From: Roseburia sp.
GTDB lineage: Bacteria; Bacillota_A; Clostridia; Lachnospirales; Lachnospiraceae
Reading direction: 5' to 3'
NCBI GenBank assembly: GCA_019411365.1
Contig: DXQT01000001.1
Span: forward strand, 1 to 30,676
Length of the DNA: 30,676 bases
Both the position numbers and the translations under genes were made by a program. Shown here in pieces: positions 23,745-30,676 of this stretch (position 1 is the stretch's first letter; each line of letters begins with the position of its first letter). Below the pieces are notes generated by a model. It did no database searches. It was not told where the DNA came from and was given only the letters and a program-made list of their open reading frames with translations.

Positions 23745-23795
23745 AATGCGTTTTTCTTTTTCACTTTAAAGCATTGCAGTATGAAGTTCCTTTAA

Positions 23796-23824
23796 ATAAT
23801 ACTTTGTTCTTTGTGATCTGTCAA
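23796..23824 (-). promoter_or_regulatory. Promoter of the DAHP synthase gene
   Basis: Perfect TTGACA (23819-23824), 17-base spacer, TATTAT (23796-23801) on the minus strand; start near 23789. With the leader and the terminator at 23876-23903 it accounts for the 320-base interval 23606-23925. Confidence 0.8.
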
Positions 23825-23875
23825 TCCCTTTTGAATAATTTAACAGCTTCTTCCTTAACATAGGAAAACGCAAAA

Positions 23876-23903
23876 ACAGGTATTCCGTTTCCGAAATACC
23901 TGT
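23876..23903 (-). terminator. Terminator of the cell-wall hydrolase gene
   Basis: ACAGGTATT (23876-23884) pairs with AATACCTGT (23895-23903), with a ten-base loop; on the minus strand it is followed by TTTT (complement of 23872-23875). Confidence 0.85.
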
Positions 23904-23925
23904 CTAAAATCATATTATGCCGTTT

Positions 23926-25344
23926 TTAATAAAATACATGGTTTCCAATTACAACACCGGCGCGTCCGGAACTTGCTCTTGAGAAACAGGTTGCACCACC
24001 AGTGTTATCAGAACCGCCCAATGCCTGTTGTGCTGCCTGTACGCAGCTGCTCTTTGGTCCGTTTGCTGCGATACTCGCAACCATTCCCTGTCCTGCCGGC
24101 GGGAATTGACCGCTCTGGTAAATAACACCAGAAATACTGGATGGATATGCACCGGAACGAAGTCTGTTCATAACAACCGCCCCAACTGCAAGCTGTCCTT
24201 CATAACATTCATTTCCTGCTTCACACTGGATCAGTGCTGCAAGAAGTGTCACATCATCATAAGATGCTGAAACTGAAGCATTCTGTACGGTGGATGTCTC
24301 TGTAGTCTGCGCAGCCTGTGCCGCTGCCTCTTCCTCAGCTTTCTTTGCTAATGCTGCCTTTTCTTCTTCGATTGTAACTGCCTCGCCAAGTGCAAGTTCT
24401 GTCGTAACATAATCTGCACTGACATATGCGGTCTGTCCTTTATATTTTACAGCTACCCAGCCATCTTCTGCCTCAGCATCTGTATCGACCGTCAATGTCG
24501 TTCCTTCGGAAACTGCAGTGATAACGGACGCATCCTCGGACGCTTCATTTCTGACACGAAGTCCATTCGTATTGACCTGTGCCTCTGTTTCAACATTTTC
24601 CTGTGCATAGGCAAGTGCGTCCTCACCGGATACACAATAATCATTGTTGACATATCCGTCTACATCACCGGATACCACATGAGTCCATGTATCTCCGCTC
24701 TCGACAACGTCTGCCACATCACCTTTATATAATTTACCGATAATCTCTGCATCCGCACCGCCAGATGCCCTGACATATAAAAACTCATCAACATCTGCCA
24801 TCAGACGGTTCTGCCACTCAGCATCTTCTGTATTCTCTGTATTCCCGGCATCCTCAGCATTCTCGATGTTTTCTGTCTCTTCTGTATTCTCGGTCTCAGT
24901 GTTTTCTGTATTTTCTATATCTGTTGCGTTTTCTTCAACTGTTTCCTGTATATCTTCTGTAGTACCCGCATCCTGTGCCGTGCCATCTTCCTCTGATTCA
25001 ATCTGTGCAGATTCCTCTATGGATGCTGCTTCATTCTGTACTACAGATGCATTTTCCAATGTATCTGTATCTTCCACTGCCTGCGCTTCCTCATCTGCTG
25101 AAGCAACAAGTATGGTCTGGGAGTGTTCAATCCCTGCTGCTGCCATCTCCACTATATCTGTGTTTATCTGGTTTAACTGTGCAACAACACCTGCTGTCCC
25201 ATCTGTAGCTAAGTCCGTCCTTGTGTCTGCTACAACCGCTACTGCCTCTGCTGAAACTGTACTGGCTGCATCTGCAATCGCGCACATCACTACCATAGAA
25301 CCGGCAAGCATGATTCCGCTGATTGCTCTTTTTCTTAAATTCAT
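23926..25344 (-). CDS. Exported SH3-domain cell-wall hydrolase (SleB/Hydrolase_2 type)
   Basis: A 472-residue secreted protein. The signal peptide is 1 to about 27 (basic NLRKR, hydrophobic SGIMLAGSMVVMCAIA). An acidic low-complexity linker (about 83-178) has repeated E-N-T units. Two bacterial SH3 domains follow (about 185-237 and 257-314; YVRASGG..., LRVRNEAS...), then an Ala/Glu/Lys helix (325-347), and a C-terminal SleB-like domain (362-472) with the likely catalytic Glu375 in LIQCEAGNE, then VVMNRLRSGAYPSS and the terminal IGNHVFY. SleB-type enzymes cleave peptidoglycan glycan strands; a growth or sporulation role is possible. GGAGG precedes the ATG. A perfect-consensus promoter and WalR-like half-sites lie upstream. 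Confidence 0.92.
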   Translation of the reverse strand: MNLRKRAISGIMLAGSMVVMCAIADAASTVSAEAVAVVADTRTDLATDGTAGVVAQLNQINTDIVEMAAAGIEHSQTILVASADEEAQAVEDTDTLENASVVQNEAASIEESAQIESEEDGTAQDAGTTEDIQETVEENATDIENTENTETENTEETENIENAEDAGNTENTEDAEWQNRLMADVDEFLYVRASGGADAEIIGKLYKGDVADVVESGDTWTHVVSGDVDGYVNNDYCVSGEDALAYAQENVETEAQVNTNGLRVRNEASEDASVITAVSEGTTLTVDTDAEAEDGWVAVKYKGQTAYVSADYVTTELALGEAVTIEEEKAALAKKAEEEAAAQAAQTTETSTVQNASVSASYDDVTLLAALIQCEAGNECYEGQLAVGAVVMNRLRSGAYPSSISGVIYQSGQFPPAGQGMVASIAANGPKSSCVQAAQQALGGSDNTGGATCFSRASSGRAGVVIGNHVFY

Positions 25345-25384
25345 AGAAAACCTCCATCAGTGTTTACCATCTTATGTAAATAGT

Positions 25385-25441
25385 ATTACACCTTTGTTTC
25401 GTTTTATTCATCTTTGTTACAATTATTACGGATTTATTACA
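25385..25441 (-). promoter_or_regulatory. Cluster of TGTAA half-sites (possible WalR-type operator)
   Basis: On the minus strand TGTAAT (25436-25441), five bases, CGTAAT (25425-25430), three bases, TGTAAC (25416-25421), and a further TGTAAT (25385-25390). The WalR consensus, as I recall it, is TGTWAH-N5-TGTWAH, so the first pair is a match with one mismatch. The cluster starts at the predicted transcription start. Confidence 0.4.
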
Positions 25442-25447
25442 ATGAGG

Positions 25448-25476
25448 ATTATAGCAAAGCAAACATGAAATGTCAA
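25448..25476 (-). promoter_or_regulatory. Consensus promoter of the cell-wall hydrolase gene
   Basis: Perfect TTGACA (25471-25476), 17-base spacer and perfect TATAAT (25448-25453) on the minus strand; start near 25441, about 97 bases before the ATG. This should be a very strong promoter unless repressed. Confidence 0.9.
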
Positions 25477-25500
25477 GCATCTGACATTTTATTCCAAATT

Positions 25501-25857
25501 TTACGAAAAAACCTCCTCTATAACATCATGGATCACGGTCACGGACTCTGCATTCTGCTTTCCTTTCTCCAGACCTTGCAATACCTGCGTCTGGTGTAAA
25601 TCAGTGTCTTCCTTCAGCCTTATTTTACCGGTCATTTTTTCATGTTCGTTTTCTGTTCTATCTTCGGTTTCTTTTTGTCTGTTTTGTTTTTCTATTTGCT
25701 GCAATCTTTTTTCTATTTCCCTGTTCATCATAAGGTTTTTTCGCTCTGTTTTTTTTATCCTGTGTAATACATAAATCAGAAGGATCAATATCACAATACT
25801 GCTTCCCATATAAAACCATTCTGCATATTCTGCCATAAAGGTTCCCATCTGCTCCAT
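25501..25857 (-). CDS. Small single-pass membrane protein with cytoplasmic coiled coil
   Basis: 118 residues; no family recognised. One transmembrane helix at about 16-35 (WFYMGSSIVILILLIYVL) is followed by a highly charged Lys/Glu/Gln-rich region (IKKTERKNLMMNREIEKRL, then QQIEKQNRQKETEDRTENE) predicted to form a coiled coil facing the cytoplasm. The ATG at 25857 has GAGAGGTGG directly before it; a GTG three codons upstream overlaps that site and is less likely. It is divergent from murG and followed by the hydrolase promoter; an envelope role is plausible from context only. Confidence 0.7.
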   Translation of the reverse strand: MEQMGTFMAEYAEWFYMGSSIVILILLIYVLHRIKKTERKNLMMNREIEKRLQQIEKQNRQKETEDRTENEHEKMTGKIRLKEDTDLHQTQVLQGLEKGKQNAESVTVIHDVIEEVFS

Positions 25858-25920
25858 GTATACCACCTCTCTTTTCCGGGACTTATCAATAAATTTATGT
25901 ATTGTCCCTTTTTCTTATTA

Positions 25921-25949
25921 ATTATAGAAAGAACAGAACCATTTGAAAA
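25921..25949 (-). promoter_or_regulatory. Possible promoter of the small membrane protein gene
   Basis: TATAAT (25921-25926) preceded by 17 bases and TTTTCA (25944-25949) on the minus strand; the -35 is a four-of-six match. A weak stem GGGAC/GTCCC lies in the leader. Confidence 0.4.
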
Positions 25950-26055
25950 GGTCTTTCGGCCGTGTTTTGACCGCAACTTCCGACATTTTTCCCTTTCAAT
26001 TCTTTGCTTTTTATCAATTCTCTCTCTTCCTGTTTTCCATTTTATAAGTCTTTTC

Positions 26056-26084
26056 TTGACTTTTATGCATAAGGGTATTATAAA
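26056..26084 (+). promoter_or_regulatory. Promoter of murG
   Basis: TTGACT (26056-26061), 17-base spacer, TATAAA (26079-26084); start near 26091, too close to the upstream ATG at 26099 for translation from it, supporting the start at 26123. Confidence 0.75.
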
Positions 26085-26122
26085 TAGGGAAGTGCAAAAT
26101 GTTACAGGAAAGGGATTATTCT

Positions 26123-27193
26123 ATGAAAAAAATCGTAATGACCGGGGGCGGCACTGCAGGACATGTCACACCAAATATCGCATTGATGCCAGCCTTGCGA
26201 AATGAAGGTTTTGAAATTTCTTATATAGGTTCCTATGAAGGAATTGAAAAACGGCTGATCGAGGAACAGGGTGTTCCTTACTATGGCATTTCTTCTGGAA
26301 AATTAAGACGTTACTTTGATCCTAAGAATTTTTCAGATCCATTTAAAGTATTAAAAGGATATGCGCAGTCGATCCGGCTTTTAAAAAAGATAAAACCGGA
26401 TGTCGTTTTTTCTAAAGGCGGCTTTGTCTCTGTCCCAGTTGTTTTAGCTGCAAAACACTGCAAAGTTCCTGCCATTATACATGAGTCTGATCTGACTCCG
26501 GGACTTGCAAACAAGCTTGCCATTCCGAGCGCAACAAAAGTTTGCTGTAATTTTCCTGAAACACTTTCTTATCTTCCGAAAGAAAAGGCAGTACTGACCG
26601 GTTCCCCGATTCGTCAGGAACTTTTAACAGGAAATGCCGACTTTGCTTTTTCGCTCTGTCATTTTAAAGATCACAGTAAACAGACAATTCTGATCGTTGG
26701 TGGAAGTTCCGGCTCCCGTGTAATAAATACAGCGATCCGCGGCCTGCTTCCTGAACTTTTGAAAAATTATAATGTGATTCATCTCTGTGGAAAAGGTAAT
26801 CTGGACGATACATTAACTGCGACAGATGGATATGCACAGTTTGAATATGCCAACAAAGAGCTTTCCGATATGTTTGCTCTTGCAGATCTTGTCATTTCCC
26901 GCGCAGGTGCAAACGCAATCTGTGAACTTCTTGCGTTGCGCAAGCCTAATATTTTAATTCCTCTTTCCGCCGCTGCCAGCCGTGGAGATCAGATTCTGAA
27001 TGCAAATTCGTTTCGTTCCCAGGGATTTAGTTATGTGTTAGAGGAAGAAGAACTGTCAAACACAACACTTCTTGAAGCAATTGAACATGTCTTCCACAAA
27101 AAGGAAGCATATATTGAGGCAATGGAAAACAGTAACAGCCGTAATTCCATTGATACGATTATCGGACTGATTTTAGACGCATCTAAAAAATGA
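26123..27193 (+). CDS. murG: UDP-N-acetylglucosamine--N-acetylmuramyl-(pentapeptide) pyrophosphoryl-undecaprenol GlcNAc transferase
   Basis: Converts lipid I to lipid II on the cytoplasmic membrane face, the last intracellular step of peptidoglycan precursor synthesis. GT-B fold: N-terminal glycine loop MTGGGTAGHV (6-15), SKGGFVSVP, IHESDLTPGLANK; C-terminal GGSSGSRVIN, SRAGANAICEL and SRGDQILNA. The 356-residue length is normal. The ATG at 26123 has AAAGGGA upstream and gives the standard N-terminus. It is alone on the plus strand with its own promoter and terminator, not in a dcw cluster, as is common in Lachnospiraceae and enterococcus-like arrangements; a second murG elsewhere cannot be excluded. 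Confidence 0.95.
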   Translation: MKKIVMTGGGTAGHVTPNIALMPALRNEGFEISYIGSYEGIEKRLIEEQGVPYYGISSGKLRRYFDPKNFSDPFKVLKGYAQSIRLLKKIKPDVVFSKGGFVSVPVVLAAKHCKVPAIIHESDLTPGLANKLAIPSATKVCCNFPETLSYLPKEKAVLTGSPIRQELLTGNADFAFSLCHFKDHSKQTILIVGGSSGSRVINTAIRGLLPELLKNYNVIHLCGKGNLDDTLTATDGYAQFEYANKELSDMFALADLVISRAGANAICELLALRKPNILIPLSAAASRGDQILNANSFRSQGFSYVLEEEELSNTTLLEAIEHVFHKKEAYIEAMENSNSRNSIDTIIGLILDASKK

Positions 27194-27204
27194 TTTTTAA
27201 GATA

Positions 27205-27243
27205 AGAGGAACGGATATATATTTTTTATATGTCTGTTCCTCT
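27205..27243. terminator. Terminator between murG and the HIT gene
   Basis: A 16-base stem (AGAGGAAC at its base, 27205-27220 with 27228-27243, two G-U pairs) and a seven-base loop. The T-tract on the plus strand is short (TTTCGTTG), so termination relies on the long stem; it may also stop the convergent HIT transcript. Confidence 0.75.
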
Positions 27244-27289
27244 TTCGTTGTATAACGATTGTCAAAAAACTGATTATTCAGCAATCTTT

Positions 27290-27706
27290 TTACATCTTTA
27301 AAGAATCTCTGATCTCCGCCATCTCTTCTGGTGTAAACTCTTCATGATCCCAGATCAGAATATCATTATTTTTTGCATTCTTATAACGAGGGATCAGATG
27401 CATGTGAAAATGAAATACTGTCTGTCCAGCAATTTCATGATTATTCTGCACAATATTAAATCCATCGCACTTTAAAACATCCGTCATATGTTTTGCAAGT
27501 TTTTTTGCAAGCTGCATTGCATGTCCTGCAGTCTTTTCATCAATCTCATAAATGTCTGCATAATGTTCCTTTGGCAGGATCAATGCATGTCCTTTTGATG
27601 CCGGGCTTGCATCCAGAATTACTTTGAACTCATCATCTTCATAAATCGTATTGGACGGAATCTCGCCTCCAATAATTTTACAAAAAATACAATTTGCATC
27701 TCTCAT
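27290..27706 (-). CDS. HIT-family protein (Hint-type nucleotide hydrolase)
   Basis: A 138-residue histidine-triad protein hydrolysing nucleoside phosphoramidates or related AMP esters. The zinc-ribbon-like CIFC (6-9) at the N-terminus, KGHALILPKEH and the triad HFHMHLIP (His99, His101, His103; His101 the nucleophile) are all intact. The ATG at 27706 lies after GGAGG with a spacing of 12 bases; a longer frame to 27763 has a non-conserved extension and is rejected. It follows the flavodoxin-SCP2 gene by 91 bases on the same strand. Confidence 0.94.
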   Translation of the reverse strand: MRDANCIFCKIIGGEIPSNTIYEDDEFKVILDASPASKGHALILPKEHYADIYEIDEKTAGHAMQLAKKLAKHMTDVLKCDGFNIVQNNHEIAGQTVFHFHMHLIPRYKNAKNNDILIWDHEEFTPEEMAEIRDSLKM

Positions 27707-27797
27707 TTTATCTATTATCCTCCATTTCCGTGCATCTGCACTTCCTTTTATTTGCGTAATCAACGTATTTGCTGCGACGTCCTGCAGATTTTGTGCA

Positions 27798-28793
27798 TCA
27801 ATGTGCGAAATTAAACATGGTATCTAACATACGCAGGATCTTAAAGTTTCCTTTCGCAGTCATTTCCCCTGTCATAAATGCTCTCTGAAATGTCATCCGT
27901 CCATCTACGATACTGTCCATAACTTCCGGTTTTAATTTTGCATAGACATCAATATTTTCTTCCTGGCCATAGTGAATGGTAAGCTCGCCTTCATTTACTT
28001 CCAGAAACAGCGGTTTTTTCCTGCCCTCTATAATAAACAGATATCTTGCCCTAAATTCTGGCTGCGGTGCAAACTGTGCACGAAATGTTTCAATATAAGC
28101 CTCTTCATCCTCTTTTTCGGACTTACCAAGCATTCCCTTAAACATCGTTGCAAGTTCTTCGATATCTTCCTTCTGTTTTTTCACATATGTGTCATCCGAC
28201 ACATACTTTGACAACTGCTCACTCTCCTGTGGGGTAAGCTCTAACTGAGGAGTCCTTAATATGGTCTGTTTTACTGCCTGATTGCTGGTTGGAAGACATT
28301 TTACTTTCTGCGAGATCGTCCGGTAAAGATTTTCTGCTTTCTTCTCAATCAGAACGGTATAGTCCTTATTCATCTCAAAACTGACAAGATCCTCAACATA
28401 TCCGCAAAGTCCCGGGCATGGCTGTCCACCTAAAATCTCCCATGCACTCTGCAATGTCAGTTCGCCCTCGCGCTCTCCATATGTTGTAGACATGACAATC
28501 GGCTGCATATAAGTCGTTTTTATCTTTTCCTTATCGCCATACAGCCAGCAGGCATCCAGGAACTGCTGCATGTAGCCGCCTATCCCAAGCCACTCGATGG
28601 TGGTCGCAAGAATAATACCATCCGCATCTTTCATCGTTTGCGGAAGCGTTGCGATCTCATTTTTATGCTCATAAATATTAATGCGTTCCACTGTCACGCG
28701 AAGTTCCTGCAATACTTCTTCCATTTTGTTCAACACATATAATGTAGGATCATCTAACAATCCCCGTCCACCATAATAAATGTTTACTTTCAT
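27798..28793 (-). CDS. Flavodoxin-like reductase fused to an SCP2-type lipid-binding domain
   Basis: A 331-residue two-domain protein. Residues 1-165 look like an NADPH-dependent FMN reductase/flavodoxin fold: MKVNIYYGGRG start, then ADGIILATTIEWLGIGGYMQQFLD and STTYGEREGE around flavin-contacting loops. A Glu/Lys-rich linker (about 170-235) leads to a C-terminal SCP2 sterol-carrier-like domain (about 240-330) with LFIIEGRKKPLFLEVNEG, LKPEVMDSIVDGRMTFQRAFMTGEMTAKGNFKIL and a final FNFAH. SCP2 domains bind lipids or fatty acyl groups, so a flavin-dependent reaction on a hydrophobic ligand is possible; function unproven. AGAGGTAG precedes the ATG. Confidence 0.85.
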   Translation of the reverse strand: MKVNIYYGGRGLLDDPTLYVLNKMEEVLQELRVTVERINIYEHKNEIATLPQTMKDADGIILATTIEWLGIGGYMQQFLDACWLYGDKEKIKTTYMQPIVMSTTYGEREGELTLQSAWEILGGQPCPGLCGYVEDLVSFEMNKDYTVLIEKKAENLYRTISQKVKCLPTSNQAVKQTILRTPQLELTPQESEQLSKYVSDDTYVKKQKEDIEELATMFKGMLGKSEKEDEEAYIETFRAQFAPQPEFRARYLFIIEGRKKPLFLEVNEGELTIHYGQEENIDVYAKLKPEVMDSIVDGRMTFQRAFMTGEMTAKGNFKILRMLDTMFNFAH

Positions 28794-28857
28794 ATTCTAC
28801 CTCTTCCTGCATGTTCACCAAATACTGTTTTCAGTATATAAAGTTTTATTCTTATAA

Positions 28858-29904
28858 TCAACAATTTTCCACTTTTTTGTGGTATAAAATCATCGCCGCA
28901 AGAAATCCGGTAAGAATTCCTCCAACATGACACCAGTTATCAATTCCAATTGTGGAAAAACCATAGTACAGACTCAATACCGCCATAAGGATCATTCCTT
29001 TTACCGTTAAACCTTTAAATCTGCCCCGATGTCTTATCACTACCCAGATCAAACCGCCAATCGTGCCAAACACCGCACCGGATGCGCCTGCTGATACTGC
29101 ATAATCTCCGCTGTATAACATCATAAAATAGGATAATAATCCTCCACCAATTCCGGATAACATGTATATTACAAACATTTTAAAATGACCTGCTGCCCGC
29201 TCCAGTCTCGATCCAACACAGCAGAATATTACCATATTGTTTACCAGGTGTGGTAAACCAAAATGAATAAACATCGCTGTAAATATCCTCCACCACTGAT
29301 GATTGATCTGTATGAACTCCGGGTACATTCCGCCATGGGATGCAATATAAAACGGATCCTGCGTATCTCCCAGAATTTCCAGTATCAGATATACGATCAC
29401 ATTTATGGCAGCAATCGCTATCGTAGTATAGGAGAGTCCCTTCAGAGAAAAACCTGGATTTGTACTTCCGGTACTTTTTGATTCGGCTCTGCAATTCTCC
29501 AGTGCATTTTTAAGTCCCCAGAAATCCCCCGGCTGATTCTCATAAATGATCAGTCTGCCCTGCTTCATGTCGTAACCCCAGACATTTTTTTGCATACAGC
29601 ATAACTGATGCATCATATCCGTATTATTACCAGACAGCAGTGTAAGCAATTCCACATGATAAACCGGATAGCCTTCCGGAAAATCTGCAAGTCTTCCCTG
29701 CGGATGATAAAACAGATCCATCACACGTTCCTGCATTACCTGATGCTGTTCTACTGTCAAAGCCTGTGTATCTTCCAGCGATATCATCATTACCACATGA
29801 AATCCCTGCTGGTAGTATTTATAAAAAACGCCGATATTTTCCGGCTGTACCCTGCAAAACCGGTAACCTTCTGTAAGTATTGCCTGTTCTATCTCTCTGT
29901 TCAT
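28858..29904 (-). CDS. Rhomboid-family intramembrane serine protease
   Basis: Cleaves transmembrane proteins within the bilayer. From the ATG at 29904 (AGAGGG upstream) it is 348 residues. Residues 1-150 form an unidentified soluble domain (EQAILTEGYRFCRVQPEN... YDMKQGRLIIYE) often seen in front of rhomboids in Lachnospiraceae. The rhomboid core has FTAMFIHFGLPHLVNNM (His214, His219, Asn223), catalytic Ser275 in AGASGAVFG and His326 in CHVGGILTG, with about six to seven helices between 157 and 341. The frame is open 18 codons further upstream, without a better start. Substrate unknown. Confidence 0.93.
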   Translation of the reverse strand: MNREIEQAILTEGYRFCRVQPENIGVFYKYYQQGFHVVMMISLEDTQALTVEQHQVMQERVMDLFYHPQGRLADFPEGYPVYHVELLTLLSGNNTDMMHQLCCMQKNVWGYDMKQGRLIIYENQPGDFWGLKNALENCRAESKSTGSTNPGFSLKGLSYTTIAIAAINVIVYLILEILGDTQDPFYIASHGGMYPEFIQINHQWWRIFTAMFIHFGLPHLVNNMVIFCCVGSRLERAAGHFKMFVIYMLSGIGGGLLSYFMMLYSGDYAVSAGASGAVFGTIGGLIWVVIRHRGRFKGLTVKGMILMAVLSLYYGFSTIGIDNWCHVGGILTGFLAAMILYHKKVENC

Positions 29905-29963
29905 ATATTTGCCCTCTGATTTAATTATAGCCGTATTTATTGTGCATGTTTTCCACACATAAT

Positions 29964-29983
29964 ATGAACTCGCTAAAGTTCAT
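29964..29983. promoter_or_regulatory. Palindrome at the rhomboid transcription start
   Basis: ATGAACT (29964-29970) and AGTTCAT (29977-29983) form a perfect seven-base inverted repeat with a six-base spacer, overlapping the -10 box and predicted start: a possible operator or 5' hairpin. Confidence 0.4.
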
Positions 29984-30009
29984 TATAACGTAGCAAAAAA
30001 AGATTGCAA
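29982..30009 (-). promoter_or_regulatory. Promoter of the rhomboid gene
   Basis: TTGCAA (30004-30009), 16-base spacer, perfect TATAAT (29982-29987) on the minus strand; start near 29975. The -35 and first spacer bases (TTGCAATCTTTTTT) are identical to those of the tRNA-Gly promoter. Confidence 0.7.
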
Positions 30010-30031
30010 ATATGTATGTCTTTTTATTTTC

Positions 30032-30676
30032 TTAAATAAATCTAAACTTTTCGTCCGCAAACATAACCGTTTCCTGCGCCTGAAGGCTCATTTTTACCCT
30101 GCAATTCAGTAACTCTCCGCCTACCATGGTCCCATTGGAAGAATTAAGATCCTCTATAAAGTAAACCTCCCCTTTTCTGGTGATCCGCGCATGATGCCTG
30201 CTCACTGTTCCACTCGGTATCACACCATCACAATCCAATTCACTTCCTATAATATATGGGGTATGATCTATCGAAAGTTCACTGCAGGTGCCATTTCCTT
30301 CATATTTTAGTATTCCATATTCCTTTTTGGGTAGATCAGCAAGTAAAACAGTTGGATTCTGCTGGTGCATGTTAATTTCTGGTTCCGGTTCAAATACAAA
30401 TGGCTCCACTTTTTTCTCCGGTATTTTTCCCCCTTGTAATAATTTACGGATCCTTCCAAATATGTTCTGCTCTTTTTGCTGCCACAAACGCAGGATCCCT
30501 TTTTTCTTATTTTCCACAGGAATCGACATATACTCAGACTCCTCTTCCTTCCACACCGTCTCTGTAATTTTTTCTGGTACATCCTCTGTATATTCAGCCT
30601 TTCTCAGTATCTTTTTTATTTCTGCAATACAGTATCCATCCATTCTGGTATATTCAAATAACTCATATGCCGTCTG
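30032..30676 (-). CDS. FHA-domain protein, N-terminus beyond the window
   Basis: The frame is open to the window edge, so only the last 214 residues are seen. A basic linker (LRLWQQKEQNIFGRIRKLL) is followed by a C-terminal forkhead-associated domain with SELSIDHTPYIIGSELDCDGVI, GTVSRHHARI and FIEDLNSSNGTMV, including the Ser-Arg-His and Asn residues that bind phosphothreonine. The visible N-terminal part resembles the end of a DUF6382-type region found before FHA domains in Lachnospiraceae (from memory). Such proteins work in Ser/Thr kinase-phosphatase signalling or secretion; no kinase is in the window. No hairpin terminator was seen before the rhomboid promoter. Confidence 0.88.
   Translation of the reverse strand, partial: QTAYELFEYTRMDGYCIAEIKKILRKAEYTEDVPEKITETVWKEEESEYMSIPVENKKKGILRLWQQKEQNIFGRIRKLLQGGKIPEKKVEPFVFEPEPEINMHQQNPTVLLADLPKKEYGILKYEGNGTCSELSIDHTPYIIGSELDCDGVIPSGTVSRHHARITRKGEVYFIEDLNSSNGTMVGGELLNCRVKMSLQAQETVMFADEKFRFI

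Noticed and set aside
23606..23790. T-box riboswitch in the aroF leader
   Set aside because: No TGGNACCGCG-type T-box core and no antiterminator/terminator pair were found.
24800..24930. CRISPR-like short tandem repeats
   Set aside because: The repeats are irregular, lack spacers of constant length and encode an in-frame low-complexity protein linker.
24866..25468. 200-codon plus-strand ORF rich in Ser/Val opposite the cell-wall hydrolase
   Set aside because: It is the antisense of the repetitive Glu/Asn/Thr linker and signal peptide region, runs across the hydrolase promoter, and has no domain or ribosome binding site.

Overview
The window looks like a chromosomal segment of a low-to-medium GC, Gram-positive Clostridia member, most likely Lachnospiraceae (Roseburia / Agathobacter / Butyrivibrio neighbourhood). 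The basis is strong AGGAGG-type ribosome binding sites, TTGACA/TATAAT promoters, the birA-coaX-dusB-greA-lysS order, a BceRS-BceAB-type module, an FHA gene and an N-terminally extended rhomboid. No phage, transposon, CRISPR array or rRNA was found. The genus is a guess from gene content, not a database result.

Layout. (1) 14-9375: a long minus-strand run of genes: radical SAM enzyme, flippase-like membrane protein, SPFH/band-7 protein, ornithine carbamoyltransferase, birA, a small conserved unknown, coaX, dusB, a second unknown, greA and lysS, closed by a strong terminator at 14-53. (2) 9373-14604: genes with a membrane-lipid flavour. The radical SAM gene is divergent from a zinc-dependent phospholipase C-like gene; then comes the operon nfeD - patatin - D-2-hydroxyacid dehydrogenase. 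(3) 14614-16496: a secreted or axial-type protein resembling part of the flagellar cap protein FliD, convergent with an LD-carboxypeptidase. (4) 16531-17660: tRNA-Gly(CCC), then a compact locus not explained by ordinary gene calling: a 28-residue hydrophobic peptide gene with a convergent antisense RNA, and a HAD hydrolase. (5) 17780-23824: DAHP synthase, response regulator, histidine kinase, ABC ATPase and FtsX-like permease, a peptide-antibiotic sensing/detoxification module whose predicted operator lies in front of the transporter. (6) 23876-30676: an exported SH3/SleB-type cell-wall hydrolase, a small single-pass membrane protein, murG (plus strand), a HIT protein, a flavodoxin-SCP2 fusion, a rhomboid protease and a cut-off FHA-domain gene.

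Most interesting signal: 16710-17021 has the architecture of a type I toxin-antitoxin locus of the Fst/par kind. The toxin mRNA and the antisense RNA are convergent and share one terminator hairpin. Short direct repeats make the antitoxin RNA complementary to the toxin ribosome-binding site and start codon, and a long inverted repeat makes the two promoter/5' regions near-copies of each other. The toxin gene is too short for ordinary ORF calling.

Other regulatory signals: a TTACA-N4-TGTAA operator and a long hairpin before the transporter genes; a Phe/Tyr-containing 13-codon leader ORF before the DAHP synthase; WalR-like half-sites at the start of the cell-wall hydrolase transcript; a terminator-like hairpin in the roughly 195-nt radical SAM leader; and divergent tRNA/LD-carboxypeptidase promoters sharing one palindromic -35 box.
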